Source: Coriobacteriia bacterium (lineage in GTDB: Bacteria > Actinomycetota > Coriobacteriia > Coriobacteriales > UBA8131). From it: DNA of 9,207 bases. Within the stretch, counting starts at the first letter, position 1. The number at the start of each line of letters is the position of its first letter. The notes beneath the pieces are model-generated. The model was not told the origin of the DNA and searched no databases. It saw only the letters and a program-made list of their open reading frames with translations. The stretch lies in NCBI GenBank assembly GCA_009779015.1, contig WRFC01000024.1:1-9207 (forward strand), given 5' to 3'. The translations under genes were made by a program, and so were the position numbers. Of this stretch, positions 1 to 6,841 are shown in pieces.

Positions 1-311
1 CCCAGCCGCTCCGGGGCGACCTGGCCGCAGATGCCGCTCTCCTCGACGGCCTGGCTGGCTGCCGCAATCGCGTACTGGGCATAGAGGTCGGTGTGCTTGA
101 CCTCGGCCTTCTCGATGTAGTCGGTGGGGTCAAAGTCCTTTACCTCGGCGGCTATCCGGACTTTTAGCCCAGATGCGTCAAACCGCGTGATCGGGGCAAA
201 CCCATGCTTTCCGGCAATCAGGTTCGACCAAAAGCCTTGGACATCGTTGCCGATCGGTGTAATGCAGCCCAGACCGGTCACAGCCACGCGTTTCAAATCA
301 ACTGCCTCCAT
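1..311 (-). CDS. fabF: Beta-ketoacyl-ACP synthase II (FabF), N-terminal 103 residues, cut by the window edge
   Basis: FabF condenses malonyl-ACP with a growing acyl-ACP in the elongation step of type II fatty-acid synthesis in the cytoplasm. The visible part starts MEAVDLKRVAVTGLG, followed by ITPIGND, FW, AGK and ITRFDAS, then EVKDFDP and a helix ending QYAIAAASQAVEESG. This is the usual start of the KAS I/II family. The catalytic Cys and two His residues lie beyond the left edge and cannot be checked. The ATG at 311-309 is preceded by a GAGGAG ribosome binding site about 8 bases upstream, which fixes the start. It follows fabG on the same strand after a 122-base gap, the order seen in Bacillota fatty-acid operons. 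The KAS family is clear. FabF rather than FabB is inferred from gene order and from the N-terminal match. Confidence 0.93.
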   Translation of the reverse strand, partial: MEAVDLKRVAVTGLGCITPIGNDVQGFWSNLIAGKHGFAPITRFDASGLKVRIAAEVKDFDPTDYIEKAEVKHTDLYAQYAIAAASQAVEESGICGQVAPERL

Positions 312-433
312 GATCGTTTCTCCTCACTCAAGCCCTTCTCCCCCTGACTTTACCGCGCCTGCCCGGCTCAGTAAAAGGGCCAACGCCGCCCTATATGAGC
401 GGCAAACTGGCCTCGCAGCCTTTTCTCACGGCC

Positions 434-1174
434 TTAGATGTACATTCCACCATCGACCTTGATGACTTCCCCCGTGATATAGGATGCCTGGTCAGAGGCC
501 AAAAAGACAGCCAGGTTAGCCACATCGGCCACGCTCCCAATGCGCTTTAAGGGTACAGACGTGTCTATATACTCAATTACGCTGGCAGGCAGCGCGGCCG
601 TCATCGCGGTCTCGATGAACCCGGGCGCTATTGCATTGCAGGTCACGCCCTTGCCCGCCAGCTCTTTGGCCACGGTCTTGGTCAGGCCGACCAGCCCAGC
701 CTTGGCGGCCGCGTAGTTGGCCTGGCCAGGGTTGCCCATCAGGCCGCTGACCGAAGAGATGTTGATGATGCGGCCGGCCGGCGAGCGCATGATCGAGCGC
801 GCCAGATGCTTGGTCATGTTAAAGGCGCCCTTCAGGTTGACGCCCAGAACAGCGTCAAAGTCGGCCTCGCTCATACGCAGCAAAAGGTTGTCCTTGATGA
901 TGCCGGCGTTGTTGACCAGGATATCGACGGACCCAAAGTCGCTCAAGATGCCCTCCGAGGCCGCCTTGGCCTGCTCAAAGTCGCTGACATCGCACTTATA
1001 TGCCCGGGCGCTAACGCCTAGGCCGGCCGCTTTGACGCAGGCCTCCTCGGCGGCCTCGGAGCCGCCCGCATAGATGATCGCCAGGTCAGCCCCGTTCGCG
1101 GCCATCTGCAGGGCAATCGCCTGGCCGATCCCCCGCGACGCGCCGGTCACAACCGCCGTTTTGCCTTCAAGCAT
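434..1174 (-). CDS. fabG: 3-oxoacyl-ACP reductase FabG (short-chain dehydrogenase)
   Basis: FabG reduces beta-ketoacyl-ACP to beta-hydroxyacyl-ACP with NADPH, the first reduction of each elongation cycle. The 246-residue protein has the full set of classical SDR motifs: nucleotide-binding TGASRGIG at 10-17, a CDVSD segment at 61-65, NNAG at 88-91, catalytic Ser141 in NISSVSG, and Tyr154 and Lys158 in the YAAAK active-site motif. The C-terminus, VDGGMYI, is typical of FabG. Length matches the family (about 245). The ATG lies inside the last codons of fabD, giving an 8-base overlap. An AAGGAG sequence within fabD, about 7 bases upstream, can serve as ribosome binding site, so the two genes are probably translationally coupled. 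It ends with TAA. Other SDRs share these motifs; the operon context makes FabG nearly certain. Confidence 0.97.
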   Translation of the reverse strand: MLEGKTAVVTGASRGIGQAIALQMAANGADLAIIYAGGSEAAEEACVKAAGLGVSARAYKCDVSDFEQAKAASEGILSDFGSVDILVNNAGIIKDNLLLRMSEADFDAVLGVNLKGAFNMTKHLARSIMRSPAGRIINISSVSGLMGNPGQANYAAAKAGLVGLTKTVAKELAGKGVTCNAIAPGFIETAMTAALPASVIEYIDTSVPLKRIGSVADVANLAVFLASDQASYITGEVIKVDGGMYI

Positions 1175-2126
1175 GCTCCAGCTCCTTCACGCACTCGGCC
1201 AATGACCCAAGGTCATTGACATTCAAGACCCGCACGTCCCGCCCAGCCTCGAGCGCCCCGTCCTTTTTGGCCTTCTCGACAATCTTCTTAATCAATCCAG
1301 ATAAGACCTGACCCGGGCCGACCTCGACAAAGGCCTCGTAGCCGGCGGCCAGCATGTGCTCGACGCTGGCCTGCCAGAGCACCGGATGGTTGACCTGCGC
1401 CGCCAAGAGCGCGCGTGGGTCGCCATAGGGCATGGCCGTGACGTTGGAGAAGAGCGGGATGCGGGGAGCCTGCAGGCCCTCGTCAGCCCAGCCTTGCAAG
1501 TGCGCCAAAATGGCCGTGCTGGCCTCGTCCATCAAAGGGCTATGAAAAGCGCCGCTGACGGCCAGCCTGAGGCATTTTCCACCGGCTTGGGCGATGGCCG
1601 CCTGTACGTCCTGAAGGGCGTCTTCTGAGCAGGCCACGACTGTCTGGCCAGGACAGTTATAGTTGACCGCAAAGGCCTCGGGCAAGGTCGAGCAGAGCTC
1701 TTCGACCTGGCCGGCCGTGAGCTTCAGCACGGCCAGCATGCCGCCGGGGTGGCGCTTGGCCGCCTCTTGCATGACCTGGGCCCTAAAGCAGACGAACTCA
1801 AAGGCCTTGGCCGGCTCCATGATGCCGGTATAGGCCAGCGCCGGTATCTCGCCCAGCGAGAAGCCGGCTGCACCGGCGGCCTCGATGCCGCTTTCGCGCA
1901 GAGCTAAGGCACTAGCCAGGTCGGCCAAGAACATGGCCGGCTGCGTGTTCAGGGTCTCGCCCAAGGCCTCGGCCGGCCCTTTGAAGCAAAGCTCTGTAAT
2001 GCCCGGGCGCTGGCGCTCGGCCTGGTCAAAGAGCCCGCGTACCGACGCATAGGCGTCATAGAAGGGCTCACCCATGCCAGCGTATTGGGCGCCCTGCCCG
2101 GCAAAGGCAAATGCTAGCTTAACCAT
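1167..2126 (-). CDS. fabD: Malonyl-CoA:ACP transacylase FabD
   Basis: FabD moves the malonyl group from CoA to acyl carrier protein and so supplies the extender unit for fatty-acid synthesis. The 319-residue protein has the GQGAQYAGMG opening (10-19), nucleophile Ser90 in GFSLGE, Arg115 in the FRAQVMQ segment, catalytic His195 in GAFHSPLM, and the late VEVGPGQVLSGL segment. Length is close to the E. coli protein (309). The nucleophile elbow reads GFSLGE instead of the common GHSLGE, so Phe replaces the His before the serine. The ATG at 2126-2124 overlaps the end of fabK by 13 bases, and a GAGAGG sequence just upstream can act as ribosome binding site. It ends with TGA and overlaps fabG by 8 bases. 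Overlaps at both ends point to one tightly coupled transcript. Confidence 0.97.
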   Translation of the reverse strand: MVKLAFAFAGQGAQYAGMGEPFYDAYASVRGLFDQAERQRPGITELCFKGPAEALGETLNTQPAMFLADLASALALRESGIEAAGAAGFSLGEIPALAYTGIMEPAKAFEFVCFRAQVMQEAAKRHPGGMLAVLKLTAGQVEELCSTLPEAFAVNYNCPGQTVVACSEDALQDVQAAIAQAGGKCLRLAVSGAFHSPLMDEASTAILAHLQGWADEGLQAPRIPLFSNVTAMPYGDPRALLAAQVNHPVLWQASVEHMLAAGYEAFVEVGPGQVLSGLIKKIVEKAKKDGALEAGRDVRVLNVNDLGSLAECVKELEHA

Positions 2127-3067
2127 TCAGACGCCTCTCTGAGCAGCCCTTCGGCCTCGCTCATCAGCCCTTCGATGATCTCTTGGACAGTCTGCTCTTT
2201 TTTTATCAGGCCAGCGATCTGCCCGGCCATAAAGCAACCGGTCTCGATATCGCCGTCCACCGCCGCCCGCCGCAAGGCGCCCGCGCCCAAGGCCAGGGCA
2301 TCCAGCTCGGCATCCGAGATGGCCAGGTCATTCTCTTTTTCGAGGTAGCGGCGCGTAAACGGCGTCTTTAGCGAGCGCGCCGGATGGCCGCGCCGCTTGC
2401 CGGTCACCACAGTATCGATATCGTTGGCTGCCAGCACTCTGTCTTTATAGTTCTGGTGCACGCCACACTCCTTGGCCACCAGAAAGCGCGTCCCTAGCTG
2501 GACGCCGACGGCACCGAGCATCAAGGCGGCGGCCAGGCCGCGGCCGTCACCGATGCCGCCGGCCGCCAACACCGGGACGTCCACCGCATCAACGACCTGG
2601 GGCACCAGTGCCATCGTGGTCAGCTCGCCAACATGGCCGCCACTCTCGCCGCCTTCGGCGATCACGGCCGTGGCACCACTGCGCTGCACGAGCTTGGCGT
2701 GCCCGGTCGAGGCAACCACAGGAATCACCTTGATGCCGGCCTCTGTCCAAGCCCCCATGTACTTGGCCGGGCTGCCGGCACCGGTCGTCACGACTTCGAC
2801 CCCCTCGGCCACGACGAGCTCGGCGACCTCGGCCGCATATGGGCTCATCAGCATGATGTTCACGCCAAATGGCTTGTCTGTCTGGGCCTTTGCCTTTCTG
2901 ACCTCGCCCGCGACGCGCTCTGGTGAGGCGTTGCCGGCCGCTATTATCCCCAGGCCGCCCGCATTAGAGACAGCAGCGGCCAGACCAGCATCGGCAATCC
3001 AAGCCATACCGCCCTGAAAGACAGGGTATTTTATTCCGAGTATTTGACAAATCGGCGATTTGATCAT
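2114..3067 (-). CDS. fabK: Enoyl-ACP reductase II FabK (FMN-dependent)
   Basis: FabK carries out the last step of the elongation cycle, reducing trans-2-enoyl-ACP with NAD(P)H through bound FMN. It is a TIM-barrel flavoprotein related to nitronate monooxygenases and is unrelated to FabI. The 317 residues show the FMN-binding start QGGMAWIADAGLAAAVSNAGGLG at about 18-40 (QGGMAW, SNAGG), the EGGESGGHVG segment at 138-147 with His145 matching the catalytic His of the S. pneumoniae enzyme, and the phosphate-binding AAGGIGDGRG at 168-177. It starts 18 bases after acpP, and only a weak ribosome binding site is visible. The stop codon is TAG, which matters if the host decodes UAG (see findings). The alternative, nitronate monooxygenase, is unlikely given its place between acpP and fabD. 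Confidence 0.95.
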   Translation of the reverse strand: MIKSPICQILGIKYPVFQGGMAWIADAGLAAAVSNAGGLGIIAAGNASPERVAGEVRKAKAQTDKPFGVNIMLMSPYAAEVAELVVAEGVEVVTTGAGSPAKYMGAWTEAGIKVIPVVASTGHAKLVQRSGATAVIAEGGESGGHVGELTTMALVPQVVDAVDVPVLAAGGIGDGRGLAAALMLGAVGVQLGTRFLVAKECGVHQNYKDRVLAANDIDTVVTGKRRGHPARSLKTPFTRRYLEKENDLAISDAELDALALGAGALRRAAVDGDIETGCFMAGQIAGLIKKEQTVQEIIEGLMSEAEGLLREASEWLS

Positions 3068-3085
3068 TTGCCCATATTGCAGCTC

Positions 3086-3301
3086 TTACTTTGCGGCCTC
3101 GATGGCCGCCGCCAGCTGTCCGACGCTCTTCATCTCATCGCTCATCTCGAGGGTCACCGAGAACTCCTCTTCGACGCTCATCAGCAGCTCCACTGTGTCC
3201 AAGGAGTCTAGCCCGAGCTCTTCAAAAGTCGTCTCCTCGGTGATTTCCAGGCTTTGATCGTCTTTATAGTTCCTCAAGATCGTTGTTATCTGCTCAAGCA
3301 T
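3086..3301 (-). CDS. acpP: Acyl carrier protein
   Basis: ACP is the small acidic protein that carries the growing acyl chain on a 4'-phosphopantetheine arm. The product has 71 residues, slightly shorter than the usual 75-80. The attachment Ser33 sits in LGLDSLDTVELLMSVEEEF (DSL motif at 32-34), at the start of recognition helix II, which is rich in Glu and Asp as expected for docking to FAS enzymes. The ATG at 3301-3299 has a strong GGAGGAA ribosome binding site at 3313-3307, in keeping with the large amounts of ACP cells need. It lies between fabH (50-base gap) and fabK (18-base gap). It ends with TAA. Confidence 0.97.
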   Translation of the reverse strand: MLEQITTILRNYKDDQSLEITEETTFEELGLDSLDTVELLMSVEEEFSVTLEMSDEMKSVGQLAAAIEAAK

Positions 3302-3351
3302 GGTAGTTCCTCCAAACGTCTCCGGGCCGATAGTCAGGTGTCACGATGGGC

Positions 3352-4308
3352 TCATCCCCAGACGATGACACAGCTACCAGCGGTCATCCCAGCGCCAAAG
3401 GCCGAAAGGAAAAGCACATCGCCAGATTTTAGCTTATCGCTTTCCCACATCTCAAGCAGCAATAGCGGAATTGCGACCGACGAGATGTTGCCGTAGCGCT
3501 GGATGTTCATTGGGAACTTCTCCTCTGGCTGCCCGACCTTTGCCCTTATTGAGTCGATGATGCGCTTGTTGGCCTGGTGCAAGACAAAGTAGTCGATCTC
3601 CTCGGGCGTCATCCCCAAGGCCGACATGGCCTTGGACAATTCGACAGCGCCCACGTTGACAGCGAACTTGAACACCTTCTGCCCCTCCATCGCCAAAAAG
3701 CCCTTGGTCTTCCCGTGATGGACAAAGGGGCTGTTGCCGGTGCCCACGGGCAGGCTCAGCATCTCGGAGTTGGGGCTGGTCGAGATGCTGATATACTTCA
3801 ACGCCTCGCCCGGCTCGACGATCACGGCGGCCGAGCCGTCGCCGAATAGAACGCAGGTGCTGCGGTCATGCCAATCGATATGCTTAGACATCATCTCGGC
3901 GCAGACGATCAAGACACGCTTGGCCTTCTGGCGCTCGACAAAACCGGCGGCGACTTCGAGGGCAAAGATAAAGCCCGTACAGGCCGCGTTGAGGTCAAAG
4001 GCCGGGCATTGGGTGCCCAGGCGCTCGGCCACGCAGCACGAGAGCGAGGGCGTCAGGTAGTCGCCCTCAAAAGTCGAGCCGATCACCAGATCGATGTCCG
4101 AGGGGGCGAGGCCGGCCCTCTCAATGGCCTCTGTAGCGGCAGCCGTGGCCAAATCGGTGAGGCTCTCGTCGCGGCAGACATAGCGCGACTCGATGCCTGT
4201 GCGCGTCCTGATCCACTCGTCGCTGGTATCGATAAAAGCCGCCAGGTCGTCATTCGAGACGCGATGTGCGGGAATACCTTTTCCTAAACTGACAATTCTC
4301 AGACTCAT
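3352..4308 (-). CDS. fabH: Beta-ketoacyl-ACP synthase III FabH
   Basis: FabH starts fatty-acid synthesis by condensing acetyl-CoA (or a branched primer) with malonyl-ACP. With the start at 4308 the protein has 318 residues, the normal length. It has the full Cys-His-Asn triad: Cys110 in DLNAACTGF, His244 in FVLHQANKRI and Asn274 in YGNISS. DEWIRTRTGIESR at 30-42 is the standard N-terminal motif, and the C-terminus GAGMTAGSCVIVWG is typical. The frame stays open back to a GTG at 4416, but the extra 36 residues look unlike FabH and the GTG falls inside a palindrome, so I chose the ATG at 4308 before SLRIVSLGKGIPAHR. The ribosome binding site is weak (purine-rich AGAGAAGAGACAGG). It is the first gene of the minus-strand operon and ends with TGA. 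It could be tied to lipid-responsive control, because fabH is often the promoter-proximal regulated gene. Confidence 0.96.
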   Translation of the reverse strand: MSLRIVSLGKGIPAHRVSNDDLAAFIDTSDEWIRTRTGIESRYVCRDESLTDLATAAATEAIERAGLAPSDIDLVIGSTFEGDYLTPSLSCCVAERLGTQCPAFDLNAACTGFIFALEVAAGFVERQKAKRVLIVCAEMMSKHIDWHDRSTCVLFGDGSAAVIVEPGEALKYISISTSPNSEMLSLPVGTGNSPFVHHGKTKGFLAMEGQKVFKFAVNVGAVELSKAMSALGMTPEEIDYFVLHQANKRIIDSIRAKVGQPEEKFPMNIQRYGNISSVAIPLLLLEMWESDKLKSGDVLFLSAFGAGMTAGSCVIVWG

Positions 4309-4549
4309 GTTTGCTTGCCTGTCTCTTCTCTCTGAAATAGGGACAACACACCGCCTAATATTATCGGAAAAAGCATTTTTATATGCGGTGATTGCCAAGA
4401 GTTGCTTTCTTGACACGTCAAATCCAGTTTATTCTTGTCTTAGTGGCGTAATATAGACGGCGGGGCTGGCACCGGCCTAAAACCGCTTGCCGCCGGCCCG
4501 CACCTTGGTCTTCTGTCCTGCCCAGGTTTAGAACAAAGGGAGAAAACCC
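4309..4549. promoter_or_regulatory. Divergent intergenic region between fabH and the ABC exporter genes
   Basis: These 241 bases separate two divergent transcription units, so they must hold the fabH-operon promoter (leftward) and probably the exporter promoter (rightward). The part next to fabH is A+T-rich, with TATAAAAAT and TAATATT runs on the minus strand. I could not pair them with a well-spaced -35 box. The plus-strand TTGACA at 4410-4415 is a perfect -35 match but has no good -10 at 16-18 bases. A G+C-rich stretch near the exporter has CGGCGG at 4458-4463 facing CCGCCG at 4490-4495 and could fold in the leader RNA. An AGGGAG ribosome binding site at 4537-4542 serves the exporter ATPase. 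Confidence 0.45.
4410..4421. promoter_or_regulatory. Interrupted palindrome TTGAC-AC-GTCAA, candidate operator
   Basis: The 12 bases TTGACACGTCAA are an inverted repeat of two 5-base arms around a 2-base centre, about 100 bases upstream of the fabH start and about 130 upstream of the exporter ATPase. On the fabH strand it reads TTTGACGTGTCAAG, which loosely resembles the TTTGA...TCAAA sites of FabT-type lipid repressors, though the spacing differs. It also contains a perfect -35 hexamer. A regulator site is an inference from symmetry and position only. Confidence 0.3.
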
Positions 4550-5325
<776 letters not shown>

Positions 5326-5329
<4 letters not shown>

Positions 5330-6546
5330 GGCGCCGCAACGGGCTCTCCACGGTCGTCCGAAAGGAGCTGAGGCGCTTCTTCACCGACCGCCGGATGGTC
5401 TTCACCACGGTCTTTTTGCCGGCCGTGATGATCTTCGTCATCTACTCGCTGATCGGCAGCGTGATGGCGAATATCAACTCGGTCAGCCCCGACTACCAGG
5501 CCAAGGCCTATGTGGTCGGCCTGCCGGCCGAGCTGGCGCCCCTGGCCCAAGCCGCCGGCCTTCGCCTCCAGCCTGTCGACGCCGGCCAGATCGATGCCAT
5601 CAAAGCACAGATTGCGGATAAGACCAGCGACCTTTTGGTCGTCTTCCCGGACGGCTTCAGCGCCGAGGTGGCGGCCGGGCTGGCTGCGGCCGGGCAGCCG
5701 GCGGCCGGGCAGGCGGCTGACGGCCTCGGCACGCCCCAGGTCGAGGTCTACTTCAACTCCACGCGCACCGAGTCGACGCAGCAGTACGGCCTCATGACCG
5801 GGCTCTTGGACAGCTACAAGAACTCCCTCGCCCCGCTCTTCACGGTCAACAGCGCGGCCGGCGGCGGCTACGACCTGGCCAGCCAAGAAGACACCTCGGG
5901 CATGGTCTTGAGCGCCCTGGTGCCGCTGCTCGTCCTGATCTTCCTCTTCACGGGAACGATCGGCGTGACCCCCGAGTCGATCGCCGGCGAGAAGGAGCGC
6001 GGCACGATCGCCACGATCCTCGTGACGCCCCTGGCGCGCTGGCAGCTCGCCCTCGGAAAGGTCGTCTCGCTCTCCTGCATCACGCTCCTGAGCGGGCTTT
6101 CCAGCTTTGTCGGCGTCATGCTCTCGCTGCCCCGCATCCTGGGCAGCGCCTCGGGCAGCCTCAACGTGGCGGCCTACAGCCTCGGCGACTTCGCCCTCCT
6201 GCTGGGCGTCATCCTCTCCACGGTGCTGGTCCTGGTCGGCCTCGTGGCGCTGCTCTCGGCGCTGGCGCGCACGGTCCGCGAGGCCAGCACCTATGCCACC
6301 CCTCTGATGCTCGTGATCATGCTGATCGGCGTCCTCGGGATGTTCTCGCAAGGCGCCTCGGGCAGCCCGGCCGTCTATCTGATACCGGTCTTCAACAGCA
6401 TCCAGAGCATGATCGGCATCTTCTCGTTCACCGTCTCGCCCCTCTTGGTCATCCAGACCATCGGCGTGAACATCGTCGTGGCCGGGCTCTGCGTCCTCGC
6501 CTTGACACGCATGTTCGGAAGCGAGCGCATCATCTTCTCGCACTGA
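5326..6546 (+). CDS. ABC-2 type permease, NatB-like
   Basis: This is the membrane half of the exporter, 406 residues. It has a basic N-terminus (MRRRNGLSTVVRKELRRFFTDRR) and a first membrane segment at about 24-49. A large, probably extracytoplasmic domain spans about 50-190. Five more hydrophobic segments follow, at about 193-215, 243-265, 283-312, 324-340 and 370-397. Between segments two and three, ESIAGEKERGTIATILVTPL at about 216-235 is the conserved cytoplasmic motif of NatB/YhaP-type permeases. This layout (one helix, a big loop, five helices) is characteristic of the ABC2_membrane_3 group. Residues about 116-130 are a short Ala-Gly-Gln repeat encoded by a 15-base tandem repeat. The gene starts in an ATGA overlap with the ATPase. 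No clear terminator follows. The exported substrate cannot be told from sequence. Confidence 0.9.
5671..5715 (+). repeat. 15-base tandem repeat inside the permease gene, three units
   Basis: GCGGCCGGGC occurs exactly at 5671, 5686 and 5701, each copy opening a 15-base unit. The units encode AAGLA, AAGQP and AAGQA, followed by a degenerate ADG. Because the unit is a multiple of three, copy-number changes would lengthen or shorten the extracytoplasmic loop without breaking the frame. Confidence 0.85.
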
Positions 6547-6610
6547 CTGTATTAAGCTAAATTAAAATAAAAAACCGGATAATCTTTCGTCCAGCGCAAA
6601 TAAGTACCGA

Positions 6611-6623
6611 TTCCTAATAGGAA
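6611..6623 (+). promoter_or_regulatory. Small hairpin holding the ribosome binding site of the UAG-interrupted frame
   Basis: TTCCT at 6611-6615 can pair with AGGAA at 6619-6623 around a 3-base loop. AGGAAA (6619-6624) is the best ribosome binding site for the ATG at 6632, 7 bases away, so the 5-bp stem would partly hide it. The stem is A+T-rich and weak. The ribosome binding site role is fairly firm; a regulatory role of the stem is speculative. Confidence 0.4.
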
Positions 6624-6631
6624 ACCACAAG

Positions 6632-6841
6632 ATGCAACGACCCATCACCTTCTACGATTAGGACAGTTCAAAAGAACTGGCAGATTTGATCTCGGCCTTA
6701 CGAGGCGATCCCATCTTCGCTATTGCGACGCCCAAGCACCAGCAGAAGATGTCAAAAGATCGAAACAGCATTAAAGGTGTTGATGAAGTCTATCAACACA
6801 CGGTTCAGCTTGTAATCCGGAATGGAAGGGAGCCAAAGTGA
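6632..6841 (+). CDS. Short reading frame with in-frame UAG at codon 10; candidate pyrrolysine-containing protein
   Basis: From an ATG with an AGGAAA ribosome binding site, the frame encodes MQRPITFYD, a TAG at 6659-6661, then 59 more sense codons to a TGA at 6839-6841; 69 residues if UAG is read. The part after UAG begins DSSKELADLISALRGDP, continues FAIATPKHQQKM, and ends VYQHTVQLVIRNGREPK; it looks protein-like (strand, helix, strand). I do not recognise the family. The final TGA overlaps the GTG of the corrinoid gene (GTGA), typical of coupled bacterial genes, and suggests the frame is translated to its end. Corrinoid proteins of this type serve methylamine methyltransferases that contain pyrrolysine at UAG, so pyrrolysine is the natural candidate. 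Counter-evidence: CGA and TTA codons are unlike the neighbours, no pyl genes are in view, and a nonsense mutation or a 9-residue leader peptide would look the same. Confidence 0.5.
6664..6679 (+). promoter_or_regulatory. Stem-loop directly after the in-frame UAG
   Basis: CAGTTC (6664-6669) and GAACTG (6674-6679) form a perfect 6-bp stem with an AAAA loop. It begins two bases after the UAG at 6659-6661. Stem-loops just 3' of recoded stops can aid readthrough, and a structure called PYLIS has been described after the UAG of archaeal mtmB, though it is not strictly required for pyrrolysine insertion. Function here is inferred from position. Confidence 0.45.

Noticed and set aside
4309..4416. Longer FabH starting at a GTG at 4416
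   Set aside because: The extra 36 residues are unlike FabH, there is no good ribosome binding site, and the ATG at 4308 gives standard length and standard residue numbers for Cys110, His244 and Asn274.
6502..6507. TTGACA near the end of the permease gene as a promoter for the UAG frame
   Set aside because: No -10-like hexamer lies 16-18 bases downstream.
6749..6841. Internal ATG as a UAG-free start for a 30-residue peptide ahead of the first corrinoid gene
   Set aside because: No ribosome binding site precedes it, whereas the ATG at 6632 has one. It remains the fallback if UAG is not decoded.
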